DNA of 64,000 bases from Acinetobacter baumannii (GCF_009759685.1 NZ_CP046654.1:3916849-3980848); one strand, 5' to 3'. Positions 9,760 to 19,691 are shown, numbered from the stretch's first letter. Numbers and translations: made by a program. The notes: generated by a model not told the origin, from the sequence alone.

Positions 9760-11334
9760 ATGACTATTAAACGTGCTTTGATTTCTGTATCAGACAAAAC
9801 AGGAATTGTCGAATTTGCTCAAAACCTTGCAGCTTTAGGGGTAGAATTATTATCTACAGGCGGCACATACAAGTTGCTTAAAGATAATAATATTGCTGTT
9901 GTTGAAGTATCTGAACATACCGGTTTCCCGGAAATGATGGATGGCCGTGTTAAAACACTACATCCAAAAATTCATGGCGGTATTTTGGCTCGTCGTGGTC
10001 TAGACGAAGCTGTTATGCAAGAACACAACATCGATCCAATCGATTTAGTTGTAGTTAACCTTTACCCATTTGCGGCTACAGTAGCTAAACCTAACTGTTC
10101 TCTTGCTGATGCTATCGAAAATATCGACATCGGTGGTCCAACAATGGTACGTGCTGCTGCTAAGAACCATGCATCTGTCGGTATTGTGGTAAATGCTTCA
10201 GATTACGATACAGTTATTAGCGAATTAAAAGCTTCTGGTTCACTTTCTTACGAAACACGCTTCGATTTAGCGGTTAAAGCATTTGAACATACAGCTCAAT
10301 ATGACGGCATGATTGCTTCTTACTTAGGCGCTCGCGTTGGTAAGGCCGAAGGTGAAGCAGATTTATTCCCTCGTACGTTCAATACCCAATTAAACAAAGC
10401 ACAAGATTTACGTTACGGCGAAAATCCACACCAATCTGCTGCTTTCTATGTTGAAGCAAATGCAAAAGAAGCTTCTGTTTCTACTGCAAAACAATTACAA
10501 GGCAAAGAATTGTCTTATAACAACATTGCTGATACTGATGCTGCCCTTGAGTGCGTGAAATCATTTGCAAAACCAGCTTGTGTCATCGTAAAACATGCTA
10601 ACCCTTGTGGTGTTGCCGTTTCTTTAGACGGTATTAAAGCTGCTTATGATTTAGCTTACGCAACAGATCCAGAATCTGCTTTCGGCGGTATTATTGCATT
10701 TAACCGTGAGTTAGATGTTGCTACTGCCCAAGCAATTGTAGACCGCCAATTCGTTGAAGTAATTATTGCTCCAAGTATTGCTGATGGTGTACTTGAAGTT
10801 ACTGGCGCGAAGAAAAATGTTCGTGTTTTAGTATGTGGTGAATTACCTGCAATTGATGCACGTGCTCTACAACTTGACTATAAACGCGTTAACGGCGGTT
10901 TACTTGTTCAAGACCAAGACTTGGGCATGATTACTAAAGATGATCTTAAAGTTGTGACTAAACGTGCACCAACTGAACAAGAAATTGATGATCTTATTTT
11001 TGCATGGAAAGTTGCGAAATACGTAAAATCAAACGCTATTGTTTATGCCAAAAACCGTCAAACTATTGGTGTAGGTGCAGGCCAAATGAGCCGTGTTAAC
11101 TCAGCACGTATCGCGGCAATTAAAGCTGAGCATGCTGGTCTGGTTGTTGAAGGCGCAGTTATGGCATCTGATGCATTCTTCCCGTTCCGTGACGGTATTG
11201 ATAATGCAGCGAAAGCTGGCATTAAATGCATTATTCAACCGGGTGGTTCTATGCGTGATGAAGAAGTTATTGCAGCTGCTGATGAAGCTGGCATTGCAAT
11301 GGTCTTCACTGGTATGCGCCATTTCCGCCACTAA
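9760..11334 (+). CDS. purH: Bifunctional AICAR formyltransferase / IMP cyclohydrolase
   Basis: 524 residues from the ATG at 9760 ([20 protein letters not shown]). The upstream in-frame ATG at 9718 falls next to the fis terminator and is unlikely. The N-terminal MGS-like IMP cyclohydrolase domain covers about residues 1-150 ([25 protein letters not shown]). The AICAR transformylase domain follows, with the conserved KHANPCG and [17 protein letters not shown] segments. It catalyses the last two steps of IMP synthesis. It precedes purD as in many gamma-proteobacteria. Confidence 0.97.
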   Translation: MTIKRALISVSDKTGIVEFAQNLAALGVELLSTGGTYKLLKDNNIAVVEVSEHTGFPEMMDGRVKTLHPKIHGGILARRGLDEAVMQEHNIDPIDLVVVNLYPFAATVAKPNCSLADAIENIDIGGPTMVRAAAKNHASVGIVVNASDYDTVISELKASGSLSYETRFDLAVKAFEHTAQYDGMIASYLGARVGKAEGEADLFPRTFNTQLNKAQDLRYGENPHQSAAFYVEANAKEASVSTAKQLQGKELSYNNIADTDAALECVKSFAKPACVIVKHANPCGVAVSLDGIKAAYDLAYATDPESAFGGIIAFNRELDVATAQAIVDRQFVEVIIAPSIADGVLEVTGAKKNVRVLVCGELPAIDARALQLDYKRVNGGLLVQDQDLGMITKDDLKVVTKRAPTEQEIDDLIFAWKVAKYVKSNAIVYAKNRQTIGVGAGQMSRVNSARIAAIKAEHAGLVVEGAVMASDAFFPFRDGIDNAAKAGIKCIIQPGGSMRDEEVIAAADEAGIAMVFTGMRHFRH

Positions 11335-11338
11335 TTTA

Positions 11339-11440
11339 AATTTAGTCCTCCCTAACCCTCCTTTTATTCAGGAGGGTTTTCCACAATAATGGAACTATCT
11401 CTCCACCTTGAGAAATAGAGGGGGATGAAAAAGGATTAAA
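11339..11440. repeat. Probable decayed interspersed palindromic repeat between purH and purD
   Basis: The spacer holds AGTCCTCCCTAACCCTCC then GGAGGGTTTTCC, with AACCCTCC (11354-11361) pairing to GGAGGGTT (11371-11378). A related arm, CTCTCCACCTTGAGAAATAG with GAGGGGGATG, follows at about 11399-11427. This CCTCCCTAACCCTCC pattern resembles palindromic repeats I recall as common in Acinetobacter spacers. Only one copy is in this window, so its repeat status is not shown here. The first hairpin could also end purH transcription. Confidence 0.4.
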
Positions 11441-11459
11441 GTTAAGGAACAAATTAAAA

Positions 11460-12746
11460 ATGAATATTTTAGTTTTAGGTAGTGGTGGTCGTGAGCATGC
11501 TTTAGCATGGAAAATCGCGCAAGATGCCAAAGTTACTCAAGTTTTCGTTGCGCCTGGTAACGCAGGAACTGCAACAGAACCAAAATGCGTTAACGTTCAG
11601 CTCGATATTTTAGACAACCCGGCAATTATTGCTTTTGCTAAAGAAAATAATGTTGAACTGATTGTTGTTGGCCCAGAAGCGCCATTAGTAAATGGTGTTG
11701 TTGATGCTGCGCGTGAAGCAGGCGTAAAAATTTGGGGACCTACTCAATATGCAGCACAGCTTGAAGGTTCAAAAGCATTTGCTAAGCACTTTTTAAAACG
11801 CCACAACATTCCAACAGCTTTTTATGAAGTATTTACGGAAGTTGATGCAGCAAAAGCTTATGTTGAAAAAAATGGTGCACCAATTGTAATTAAAGCTGAC
11901 GGTCTTGCGGCTGGTAAAGGTGTTATCGTTGCAATGACCAATGAAGAAGCTTTTGCAGCCATTGATGACATGCTTGCAGGCAACAAATTTGGTGATGCAG
12001 GCTCACGTGTTGTAATTGAACAGTTCCTTGCTGGTGAAGAAGCTTCTTTCATTTGTATGATTGACGGTAAAAACATTTTACCAATGGCAACTTCACAAGA
12101 TCACAAACGTATTTTTGAAGGTGACCAAGGTCCTAACACAGGTGGTATGGGTGCCTACTCTCCTGCTCCAGTTGTGACTCCAGACGTTTTTGAGCGTGTA
12201 ATGAATGAAATTATGCGCCCAACTGTTGATGGTATGGCTGCTGATGGACATGTTTATACTGGCTTCTTATATGCTGGTTTAATGATTGATGAACAAGGTC
12301 AACCACGCGTAATTGAGTTTAACTGCCGTTTCGGTGATCCGGAAACTCAACCTATCATGATGCGTTTGAAGTCATCTCTTGTTGATTTGGTTGAAGCAGG
12401 TATCGCAGGTAACTTACCAAGCGAAGCAGAATGGGATGAGCGTAAGTCAATCGGTATTGTACTTGCAGCAGAAGGTTACCCAGACAGCGTGCGTAAAGGT
12501 GACGTTATCTCAGGTATCGGTCAATCACCAGAAGATACTAAAATCTTCCATGCAGGCACTGCTACTCGTGAAGATGGGCATATCGTTACTTCTGGCGGAC
12601 GTGTACTTTGCGTGACTGCTCTAGGTGATAGCGTTCTTGAAGCACAAATCAATGCTTTAGAAGTATGTGGGCAAGTAACCTTCACAGGTATGCAATACCG
12701 CAGTGACATTGGTTACCGTGCTATTGCTCGTGAAAAAGCTGAATAA
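11460..12746 (+). CDS. purD: Phosphoribosylamine-glycine ligase
   Basis: 428 residues, the normal length. It has the N-terminal domain MNILVLGSGGREHALAWKI, the ATP-grasp core (APIVIKADGLAAGKGVIVA, VVIEQFLAGEEASFI), the segment DHKRIFEGDQGPNTGGMGAYSPAP, and EFNCRFGDPETQPIMMRL. It makes glycinamide ribonucleotide from phosphoribosylamine, glycine and ATP in the second step of purine synthesis. It follows purH after 125 bases and is closed by its own terminator. Confidence 0.97.
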   Translation: MNILVLGSGGREHALAWKIAQDAKVTQVFVAPGNAGTATEPKCVNVQLDILDNPAIIAFAKENNVELIVVGPEAPLVNGVVDAAREAGVKIWGPTQYAAQLEGSKAFAKHFLKRHNIPTAFYEVFTEVDAAKAYVEKNGAPIVIKADGLAAGKGVIVAMTNEEAFAAIDDMLAGNKFGDAGSRVVIEQFLAGEEASFICMIDGKNILPMATSQDHKRIFEGDQGPNTGGMGAYSPAPVVTPDVFERVMNEIMRPTVDGMAADGHVYTGFLYAGLMIDEQGQPRVIEFNCRFGDPETQPIMMRLKSSLVDLVEAGIAGNLPSEAEWDERKSIGIVLAAEGYPDSVRKGDVISGIGQSPEDTKIFHAGTATREDGHIVTSGGRVLCVTALGDSVLEAQINALEVCGQVTFTGMQYRSDIGYRAIAREKAE

Positions 12747-12759
12747 AAATTTAAATAGT

Positions 12760-12788
12760 AAAAAAGCTCTCTTATGAGGGCTTTTTTA
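12760..12788 (+). terminator. purD: purD terminator
   Basis: AAAAAAGCTCTC, loop TTAT, GAGGGCTTTTTT: a 12-bp stem with one G-T pair and a T-run. Confidence 0.85.
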
Positions 12789-12944
12789 TTTTGCTTATTC
12801 ACTTATCACAAATATTCATATTAATCTTAATTTTTATTCAATTCTGATTAATAAGATCGAAACATGTCCACTATATTGAATATGTTTTTATTGTTATGAT
12901 TGGTTAAACCGTTGGAACTTTCAACATCACCAATTTTCCCAGCT

Positions 12945-12974
12945 GAGAGCCAACCCGAATGGTTGAGATCTCTC
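12945..12974 (+). promoter_or_regulatory. metQ: Leader hairpin upstream of metQ
   Basis: GAGAG (12945-12949) plus CAACC (12951-12955) pair with GGTTG (12961-12965) plus CTCTC (12970-12974). This is a two-part stem with a C/AGAT internal loop, ending 6 bases before the AGGA ribosome-binding site at 12981. It could control translation. I do not see the conserved core of a SAM riboswitch class I know. Confidence 0.4.
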
Positions 12975-12994
12975 ATAATCAGGACTTTTTTTAC

Positions 12995-13861
12995 ATGAAA
13001 AAGCTGATCAGTCTTTTTTTAAGCGTGTCTGTAGTATTACTTGCAGCTTGCGGCAAACAGCAAAATGAACCACAAAATGGCAAAGACTCTGCTCAGTTAC
13101 AAACTGTAGTCATTGCTTCAACTGGTTCTGACGCTGATATTTGGCGCTATATTGCAACTTTACCGGAAACTAAAGCTGCCGGTCTTAAACTTGAGGTGAA
13201 AAACTTCACTGATTATGTTGCAATGAATACAGCTACTGCAAACAAAGAAGTTGACCTAAATGCATTCCAATCTTATGCCTACCTTGTTGCATTTAATGCT
13301 TCAAATAAAGATAAGATTGCTCCTGTTGCTACAACTTATCTTGAACCAATGGGTATTTACTCGAGTAAATACAAAAAAGTTGATGAGTTCCCTCAAGGTG
13401 CAAGCATTGCTATTCCTAATGATGCAGCGAACGAAGCTCGTGCATTGTTATTGTTACAAAGCGCAGGTCTAATCAAGCTTAAAGCTGACTTTGATCCAGC
13501 GAAAGGCACTCCAAGCGATATTACTGACAACAGCAAAAAAATTGACATTAAACCAATTCAAATGGCAACTGCTGTTCGTGTAAAAGACGAAGTTGATGCA
13601 ATTGTTTTAGGGAATACTTTAGCAATGGAAGGTGGTTTAAATGTGCTTAAAGATTCTATCTATTATGAGCCAGTTGACCAAAGTACAAAGCTGAATGTAA
13701 ATATTCTTGCAACTGCTGAATCACGTAAAGATGACCCTGTTCTTCAGAAAGTTGGTCAGCTTTACCACACTGAAGCTGTTAAAAAATACGTTGAACAACA
13801 CTTTGGTGGTACAAAAGTTGACGTGAATCAGCCAATCAGCTACCTCACGCAAGCTAAATAG
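12995..13861 (+). CDS. metQ: Methionine ABC transporter substrate-binding lipoprotein
   Basis: 288 residues from the ATG at 12995, which has AGGA upstream and opens a lipoprotein signal (MKKLISLFLSVSVVLLAAC, Cys at 19). The NlpA/MetQ family signs are VVIASTGSDADIWRYI, LEVKNFTDYVAMNTA, DLNAFQSYAYL and IAIPNDAANEARALLLLQSAGLI. It delivers D/L-methionine to MetNI from the outer face of the inner membrane. Here it comes first, before metN and metI, and a strong terminator follows it, which should give more MetQ than MetNI. A longer start at 12959 is unlikely. Confidence 0.92.
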   Translation: MKKLISLFLSVSVVLLAACGKQQNEPQNGKDSAQLQTVVIASTGSDADIWRYIATLPETKAAGLKLEVKNFTDYVAMNTATANKEVDLNAFQSYAYLVAFNASNKDKIAPVATTYLEPMGIYSSKYKKVDEFPQGASIAIPNDAANEARALLLLQSAGLIKLKADFDPAKGTPSDITDNSKKIDIKPIQMATAVRVKDEVDAIVLGNTLAMEGGLNVLKDSIYYEPVDQSTKLNVNILATAESRKDDPVLQKVGQLYHTEAVKKYVEQHFGGTKVDVNQPISYLTQAK

Positions 13862-13882
13862 TAATATAATAGCTGCAACGCG

Positions 13883-13912
13883 AAACAGGCAAAGACTCTT
13901 TGCCTGTTTTTT
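13883..13912 (+). terminator. Terminator between metQ and metN
   Basis: AAACAGGCAAAG, loop ACT, CTTTGCCTGTTT plus T-run: a perfect 12-bp stem. It should lower transcription into metNI. Confidence 0.88.
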
Positions 13913-13936
13913 CTTTTTAGCATAGTTTTTGACGAC

Positions 13937-14962
13937 ATGATTCAATTTAAAAACATTTCAAAGCACTATCAGCTTAAAGGCCAAACTATACGTGCACTGG
14001 ACCAAATTAATTTGGAAATTCCTGAAGGCAGTATTTTCGGCATTATTGGCTATAGTGGTGCAGGTAAAAGTACTTTAATCCGCCTGATTAACTTACTTGA
14101 ACGACCAAATGAAGGTCAGGTTATCATTAATCAAAAGGACTTCACTGCTTTGGATGCGCGTTCATTACGTCAGGAACGTGCAAATATTGGTATGATTTTC
14201 CAGCACTTCAATTTGCTTCAAACCAAAACAGTTGCTGAAAATATTGAAATGCCAATGCGTCTGCTAAATTACAGCAAAGCAGAACGTGAAAAGCGTTTAA
14301 ATGAGTTACTTGAATTCATTGATCTTAAGCATAAAAAAGATGCTTATCCGGATGAATTATCTGGCGGTCAGAAACAACGTGTTGGTATCGCTCGTGCTTT
14401 AGCCAACCACCCTAAAATTCTTTTGTGTGATGAGGCCACCTCTGCCCTCGACCCACAAACGACAAAGTCGGTTTTAGAATTATTAAAGAAAATTAACCAA
14501 GAGCAAAAAATCACAATCGTCATGGTAACTCATGAAATGGATGTGATTGAGACTGTATGTGACCATGTTGCTGTCATGGAAGCTGGTAAAGTGATTGAGC
14601 AAGGCTCAACCATTGATATCTTTAGTAATCCACAACATCCGACAACTAAAAACTTTATACAAACTGTTTTACATCAGCAGTTGCCTGTAAATATTTTAAA
14701 TCAACTGGAAAACCAGCATCATCACAGCATTTATTGCTTACAGTTCTTAGGGCGTTCAGCACAAGAGCCTGTGATTCAGTCGCTTATTAAACAATTTGAT
14801 ATTAGTTTAAATATCTTATTTGCCAATATGACTGAAATTAACGGCACCGTCATTGGTCAGATGTTTGTACAGCTTTTAGGTGATCCACAGTTGATTCGTC
14901 AGGCGATTGAGTTTTTAGAGAAAAATGAAGTGAGTGTAGTTCAATCAGGAGATCAAGTATGA
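13937..14962 (+). CDS. metN: Methionine ABC transporter ATP-binding protein
   Basis: 341 residues. Walker A is GYSGAGKST (about 38-46), the signature LSGGQKQRVGIARAL, Walker B ILLCDEATSALDP and the H-loop MVTHEMD. The C-terminal 95 residues form the NIL regulatory domain (CLQFLGRSAQEPVI, GTVIGQMFVQLLG), which in MetN binds methionine and gives trans-inhibition of uptake. It overlaps metI by 4 bases (ATGA), so translation is probably coupled. Confidence 0.95.
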   Translation: MIQFKNISKHYQLKGQTIRALDQINLEIPEGSIFGIIGYSGAGKSTLIRLINLLERPNEGQVIINQKDFTALDARSLRQERANIGMIFQHFNLLQTKTVAENIEMPMRLLNYSKAEREKRLNELLEFIDLKHKKDAYPDELSGGQKQRVGIARALANHPKILLCDEATSALDPQTTKSVLELLKKINQEQKITIVMVTHEMDVIETVCDHVAVMEAGKVIEQGSTIDIFSNPQHPTTKNFIQTVLHQQLPVNILNQLENQHHHSIYCLQFLGRSAQEPVIQSLIKQFDISLNILFANMTEINGTVIGQMFVQLLGDPQLIRQAIEFLEKNEVSVVQSGDQV

Positions 14963-15654
14963 GAGATTTAATCGTACAGTGGTTAACTGAACTTACTCAA
15001 CCTTTCTGGCACAGTTCTCTTTCAATTGACCAGTTTGTAACTGCGTTGCAAGAAACCTTCCATATGGTGTTCTTTGCGCTTTTATTTGGTGGTATTTGGG
15101 GCTTTATCCAAGGGATTATTCTACTTGTAACCCGCCCAGAAGGCATTTTGCCAAATAAATTCATTTATCATTTACTCAACCCAATTGTAAATGCTTTACG
15201 CTCTCTGCCATTTATTATTTTACTTATTGCAGTTATTCCACTGACCAAATTATTGGTAGGAACTTCAATTGGTACATGGGCAGCGATCGTTCCTTTAACA
15301 ATTTACGTTGGGCCATATATGGGACGTCTTATTGAGACTTCCCTGCTTGAAGTAAATGAAGGAATTATCGAATCTGCTCAAGCTATGGGTGCAACACCTT
15401 GGCAGATTATTTCGCGCTTTATCTTACCTGAAGCTCGTAGTTCGCTTATTTTGAACTTAACGACTGCTACGATTAGCCTTATTGGTGCAACCGCTATGGC
15501 TGGTGCAGTTGGTGCTGGTGGTATTGGTGACTTGGCAATTTCTTATGGCTATCAACGTTTTGATACAAGCGTCGTTATTTTAACGGTTATTGTATTATTA
15601 CTTTTGGTACAAATCGTTCAAATGCTAGGAAATTGGCTCGCAAAAATGCGCTAA
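14959..15654 (+). CDS. metI: Methionine ABC transporter permease
   Basis: 231 residues with about five membrane spans. The ABC permease loop carries EAQAMGATPWQIISRFILPEA-like SAQAMGATPWQII. RSLPFIILLIAVIPLTKLLVG and IGATAMAGAVGAGGIGDLAI are typical of MetI. It forms the membrane channel with MetN and receives methionine from MetQ. It starts within the metN stop and ends with a terminator. Confidence 0.95.
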   Translation: MRDLIVQWLTELTQPFWHSSLSIDQFVTALQETFHMVFFALLFGGIWGFIQGIILLVTRPEGILPNKFIYHLLNPIVNALRSLPFIILLIAVIPLTKLLVGTSIGTWAAIVPLTIYVGPYMGRLIETSLLEVNEGIIESAQAMGATPWQIISRFILPEARSSLILNLTTATISLIGATAMAGAVGAGGIGDLAISYGYQRFDTSVVILTVIVLLLLVQIVQMLGNWLAKMR

Positions 15655-15664
15655 TTGAACTCCT

Positions 15665-15694
15665 AAAAAAGCCCTCTTTTATGAGGGCTTTTTT
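15665..15694 (+). terminator. metNI terminator
   Basis: AAAAAAGCCCTC (15665-15676) and GAGGGCTTTTTT (15683-15694): a perfect 12-bp stem. Confidence 0.88.
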
Positions 15695-15811
15695 ATTTTA
15701 GAGAGTCTAATTTATAGGACATTTTATTAGACAGGTTACTCAAGGTAATTTCTGTTATTATCAAAATTAGCCCGTAGATACTGCTTTTGGATTTAGTTTC
15801 AGGATAAAAAA

Positions 15812-16543
15812 ATGCGTTATAGAATTCATTATATTGATGTGCAAAATGCCCTACAAAACTATATCTGGATTTTAGAAGATACTGAGACTCATGAAGCTGT
15901 TGCAGTTGATCCAACAGAGGCTGAGTTAGTCATCCACTTTTGCCAAGAACATCAATTAACTCTAAAACAGATTTGGCTTACCCATTGGCATAAAGACCAT
16001 ATCGGCGGTGTTGCTGATTTAACGGCTAACACGCCTATGGCGGTATATGGCCCAAGAGATGAACTAAGTAAAATCCCTGGCATTACTCATCCCTTACAAC
16101 ACGATGATCATCTAAAATTTAATGATTTAAAAGTAGAGATTATTGCAACACCAGGCCATACTTTAGGTCATATTGTATATTTTATTGAAGAGCTTAATGC
16201 CCTCTTTTGTGGAGATACCTTATTTGCAATGGGATGCGGGCGACTATTTGAAGGTACAGCAGAACAGATGTACCACTCACTAAATCGTCTTGCTGCACTA
16301 CCCACTGCAACAAAAGTGTATTGCACACATGAATATACACTTTCTAATGCGGAATTTGCCTTAAGTGTAGAACCTGAAAACCACGCACTGCAAGAACGTG
16401 CTGAACAAGTCCGCATGCTTCGTCAAGAAGGTAAAATTACCTTGCCAAGTAGTATTGAACTTGAACTAGCAACAAATCCCTTTTTACGTGCTGAAAGTGT
16501 AGATGAGTTCGCTCACTTACGTAGCTTAAAAGATAATTTTTAA
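15812..16543 (+). CDS. gloB: Hydroxyacylglutathione hydrolase (glyoxalase II)
   Basis: 243 residues of the metallo-beta-lactamase fold. The metal motif is THWHKDHIGG (about 52-61). IATPGHTLGHIVYF, FCGDTLFAMGCGRLFEGTAEQMY and CTHEYTLSNAEFA give the remaining ligands and the glutathione-binding residues. It hydrolyses S-lactoylglutathione to lactate and glutathione in methylglyoxal detoxification. It is monocistronic with its own terminator. Confidence 0.93.
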   Translation: MRYRIHYIDVQNALQNYIWILEDTETHEAVAVDPTEAELVIHFCQEHQLTLKQIWLTHWHKDHIGGVADLTANTPMAVYGPRDELSKIPGITHPLQHDDHLKFNDLKVEIIATPGHTLGHIVYFIEELNALFCGDTLFAMGCGRLFEGTAEQMYHSLNRLAALPTATKVYCTHEYTLSNAEFALSVEPENHALQERAEQVRMLRQEGKITLPSSIELELATNPFLRAESVDEFAHLRSLKDNF

Positions 16544-16561
16544 AATTATAAGCTTTCAACC

Positions 16562-16596
16562 AAGATACAGTTTAATTTTAAGAACTGTATCTTTTT
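16562..16596 (+). terminator. gloB: gloB terminator
   Basis: AAGATACAGTT (16562-16572) and AACTGTATCTT (16583-16593) plus T-run: an 11-bp stem. The remaining spacer to 16899 is very AT-rich and shows no gene. Confidence 0.8.
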
Positions 16597-16899
16597 GAAT
16601 AAAGCATGTTGCATGAAATTATTTTTTACATTTATTGATTTTAGATTAATTTAAATTGATTAAATTTCAACCTAATATCATTATTTTAAAATCTATATAA
16701 AAAACAAAAGCTTAAAATTTATAAGCATTCAGATTAATTACATAAAAACTTAATAAATTTATAAAATGAAGGATATTGTTTTATCTATTTTACTTTTTTT
16801 ACAAGATGCAAAATAAAACAAAGTTTTCCCCCTTTAAAAAATTCGAGTAAATCCCTATTAATAAATAAGGTGTAAGACACGGATAGAAGGAGTTCTCAC

Positions 16900-17103
16900 G
16901 TGAAAAAGGTTGTTAAAGCGAAAAATTTAATTGCGTTCCGTATTTGGTTAGAAAAATTAGGGTATTCGGTTAAAAACCTTGCTGATGGAAAAGGTTTTAC
17001 TTTCAGTTTTAAAAAAGAATATGGCTTAGTGACCTGTGATTTGGCAGGTAATGCTTTAGCAATGCAATTAGGTGAAGAGTTTGAGGATCACTTAAAAGCA
17101 TAA
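16900..17103 (+). CDS. Small conserved-looking protein of unknown function
   Basis: 67 residues, starting with GTG and preceded by an excellent ribosome-binding site (AGAAGGAG, spacing 7), which supports a real gene. The product is basic at the N-terminus (MKKVVKAKNLIAFRIWLEKL) and ends acidic. It has no signal peptide or clear membrane span. I do not recognise a family. It stands alone, with long AT-rich spacers before it and a long hairpin after it. Confidence 0.65.
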   Translation: MKKVVKAKNLIAFRIWLEKLGYSVKNLADGKGFTFSFKKEYGLVTCDLAGNALAMQLGEEFEDHLKA

Positions 17104-17270
17104 ACCCAGGCGAGTTTGTATACTATTTTTATAGTGTAGATAACTCAGAAGTTCTGCTTTTTAAAAAGTAGTTCTATACGAGAATTTACGAAATTTTTAT
17201 AGTGGCTTTCCTTAATAACTATTAATGAGTATATAGTTTTTAAATTATATTTTTTTGATCATTAAATAAT

Positions 17271-17322
17271 AAAACCTGTAGCACAGCACCTCTCCCGATT
17301 TGCCAGTTGCTACAGGTTTTTT
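17271..17322. terminator. Bidirectional terminator between the small gene and dctA
   Basis: AAAACCTGTAGCA (17271-17283) and TGCTACAGGTTTT (17308-17320) are perfect 13-bp arms around a 24-base loop, with T-runs in both directions. It serves two convergent genes. Confidence 0.85.
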
Positions 17323-17338
17323 ATTTCGAATTAAAAAA

Positions 17339-18637
17339 TTAATTCGTTTTCGATTTGCGTAAAGCTTTATCTAGAACGTCCTTGTCCAGAGCTTTGTCCC
17401 AACGGGCAACCACAATGGTTGCACATGCATTACCAATTAAATTGGTTAATGCACGACACTCCGACATAAAACGATCAATACCTAAAATAAGCGCCATACC
17501 TGCCACTGGTACAGCAGGTACTACCGATAAAGTAGCTGAGAGTGTAATAAAGCCTGCGCCCGTTACTCCTGCCGCACCTTTAGAACTCACCATTGCCACT
17601 AAAAGCAATGCAACCTGCTCACCAATTGATAAATCAACATTACATGCTTGTGCAATAAATAAAGCCGCCATAGTCATATAGATGTTAGTTCCATCAAGGT
17701 TAAATGAGTAACCTGTCGGAATGACAAGACCTACTACAGATTTTTCACAACCTGCTTTTTGCATTTTATCCATTAAAGATGGTAAAGCAGCTTCAGAAGA
17801 GCTTGTACCTAAAACTAACCAGAGTTCGTCTTTGATGTAACGAATTAAATCAATAATTGAAAAGCCATTGTAGCGTGCTACAGCCCCTAAAATGATTAAT
17901 ACGAACAGCACTGCCGTGATATAGAAAGTCATAATCAATAGTAATAAATTACCGATTGATTCGATTCCATACGCACCGATAGTAAATGCCATAGCACCAA
18001 AAGCTCCAATTGGTGCAAGTTTCATTAACATGCCAACCAAATAGAAAACCGGAGCCGTGAGGTTATTTAAAAAATCAGTAATTGGACGTGCACGGTCACC
18101 CAATGCAGCTAAGGAAATACCAAATAGGACTGCCACAAATAGAACCTGCAAAATTTCACCACCAGCAAGCGGACTCACTAATGTTTGCGGAATAATATTC
18201 ATGAAAAAGTCAGTGATATTTGTAGCATGAGCCTTTTCAACGTAACTATTTACTTTATCGTTGACTAAGGTTGCCGGGTCAATATTTAAGCCTTTACCAG
18301 GTTGAATGATATTAGCCACAATCATACCAACCACAAGCGCAAGGCTAGAGAAAGTAAGGAAATATAGCATTGCCTTACCTGTCACTCGCCCAACTCGACT
18401 CATGTTCGTCATGCTGGCAATACCGGTAACCACTGTCAAAAAGATTACGGGAGCAATAATCATTTTGACGATTTTGATGAATGCATCACCAAGCGGTTTT
18501 AAGCTCTCGCCAAGTTCTGGGTAAAAATGACCAATTAAAATGCCCAAAATAATTGCAAAGATGACCTGTACATACAAAATTTGATGAAACTTTTGTTTTT
18601 TCTGTACCGTTTCTTGGTCAAGGGTATTGAAATCCAT
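17339..18637 (-). CDS. dctA: C4-dicarboxylate:cation symporter DctA
   Basis: 432 residues of the DAACS family, with eight membrane segments and two re-entrant loops. Diagnostic stretches are [19 protein letters not shown] (serine-rich loop), [44 protein letters not shown] and [21 protein letters not shown]. These match DctA rather than GltP. It imports succinate, fumarate, malate and related acids with H+ or Na+. Substrate choice is inferred from family resemblance. Confidence 0.85.
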   Translation of the reverse strand: MDFNTLDQETVQKKQKFHQILYVQVIFAIILGILIGHFYPELGESLKPLGDAFIKIVKMIIAPVIFLTVVTGIASMTNMSRVGRVTGKAMLYFLTFSSLALVVGMIVANIIQPGKGLNIDPATLVNDKVNSYVEKAHATNITDFFMNIIPQTLVSPLAGGEILQVLFVAVLFGISLAALGDRARPITDFLNNLTAPVFYLVGMLMKLAPIGAFGAMAFTIGAYGIESIGNLLLLIMTFYITAVLFVLIILGAVARYNGFSIIDLIRYIKDELWLVLGTSSSEAALPSLMDKMQKAGCEKSVVGLVIPTGYSFNLDGTNIYMTMAALFIAQACNVDLSIGEQVALLLVAMVSSKGAAGVTGAGFITLSATLSVVPAVPVAGMALILGIDRFMSECRALTNLIGNACATIVVARWDKALDKDVLDKALRKSKTN

Positions 18638-19065
18638 TATCTAAATACCTTTTCGATGGGGATAAAAAAATAAAATATAAAGCGTGCACCACAAGCTGCT
18701 TTAAATGAAGTGGAGCCATTGTAAAGAATAAAAAACACCCTGTGTCATAAATTTAAAAAATGTAAAATTTAAAAACCATGCATATTTTTGTATAGAAAAT
18801 ATTTATCTCAATAAGTTTCATAAAACTAAAAGTCTTTAAAAATTTACATAAATGCATGTTTATAAAATAATTTAATTAATTACATCATGCATTATCTATG
18901 TTTATTTTTGATTTTTAAATGAGCAGAACAGGTATTTTAAAAATAAATGATTAACTCATCCTCATATCAATCTTAAATTATGAGAATTTATTTTTTAAAT
19001 AATAAGAAAGATTGATATATATTTATTTAATAAAAACAAGGGACTAGTCTTTTTATAGATTTTAT
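18638..19065. other. 428-base AT-rich spacer, no gene seen
   Basis: It must hold the dctA promoter, since dctA starts at 18637 on the minus strand. I see no ORF, clear hairpin or repeat that can be supported. Confidence 0.5.
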
Positions 19066-19632
19066 CTACTTATTTTTTATAAAAAGACGGTTTAAAAGGT
19101 CATATACATACTCAAGACTAAGATCATGATTGGTAAATAAAATTCGAAATAACATAGGTGCGATTACTGCCTCGATGATTTCCTGATTAGGTATAGTAAG
19201 CTCATTACGTAATTTTGCCCTGTTTTGAATAATATCGAGCTGCTGGATAATTAAAGTCTCACATTTACGGGCATTAGAATCCGAGTTTGATGTATAGAGT
19301 ACATCTCGCAATAAGTCTTGCCCAACCTCTGAAGCATATTCTTCAAAATATTGCTCAACCCATGCTGTAATATCTTGTTGGAACGAACCTAAATCTTTGG
19401 GTTCCATGTCAGGTTTGAGTTCATTTAAAGCTACATCTGAAAATAATTGATTGATGTCACCCCATCGACGGTAAATGGTTGAAGGCGTAACTCCTGCCTG
19501 CGCTGCAATCATAGGAATAGTAATTTGGCTTTGCTCAAAATCTTTTTGTAGTTCTTTTACAGCTTGATGTACCGCAGTTTGTATTCTTTCGCTGCGTCCA
19601 CCAGGGCGTAATCCAGTAACAACTTTTGCCAT
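19066..19632 (-). CDS. TetR/AcrR family repressor
   Basis: 188 residues. The N-terminal helix-turn-helix reads IPMIAAQAGVTPSTIYRRWGDINQLFSDVAL (about 37-67). The C-terminal ligand domain has the EQYFEEYASEVGQDLLRDVLYTS pattern. It is divergent from an MFS transporter with 137 bases between the starts, the standard arrangement for a local repressor. Two very similar inverted repeats lie in that spacer. The inducer is unknown. Confidence 0.85.
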   Translation of the reverse strand: MAKVVTGLRPGGRSERIQTAVHQAVKELQKDFEQSQITIPMIAAQAGVTPSTIYRRWGDINQLFSDVALNELKPDMEPKDLGSFQQDITAWVEQYFEEYASEVGQDLLRDVLYTSNSDSNARKCETLIIQQLDIIQNRAKLRNELTIPNQEIIEAVIAPMLFRILFTNHDLSLEYVYDLLNRLFIKNK

Positions 19633-19691
19633 TTATAAACTCTGTAAAGGGATCAAAAAATTTATAAATATTTATAACTATATACAAAATA

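Noticed and set aside
12901..12994. SAM riboswitch before metQ
   Set aside because: A hairpin is present, but I see none of the conserved core elements of known SAM riboswitch classes.
17355..17681. 108-residue plus-strand ORF opposite dctA
   Set aside because: A shadow of a strongly conserved gene, with no domain or ribosome-binding site.
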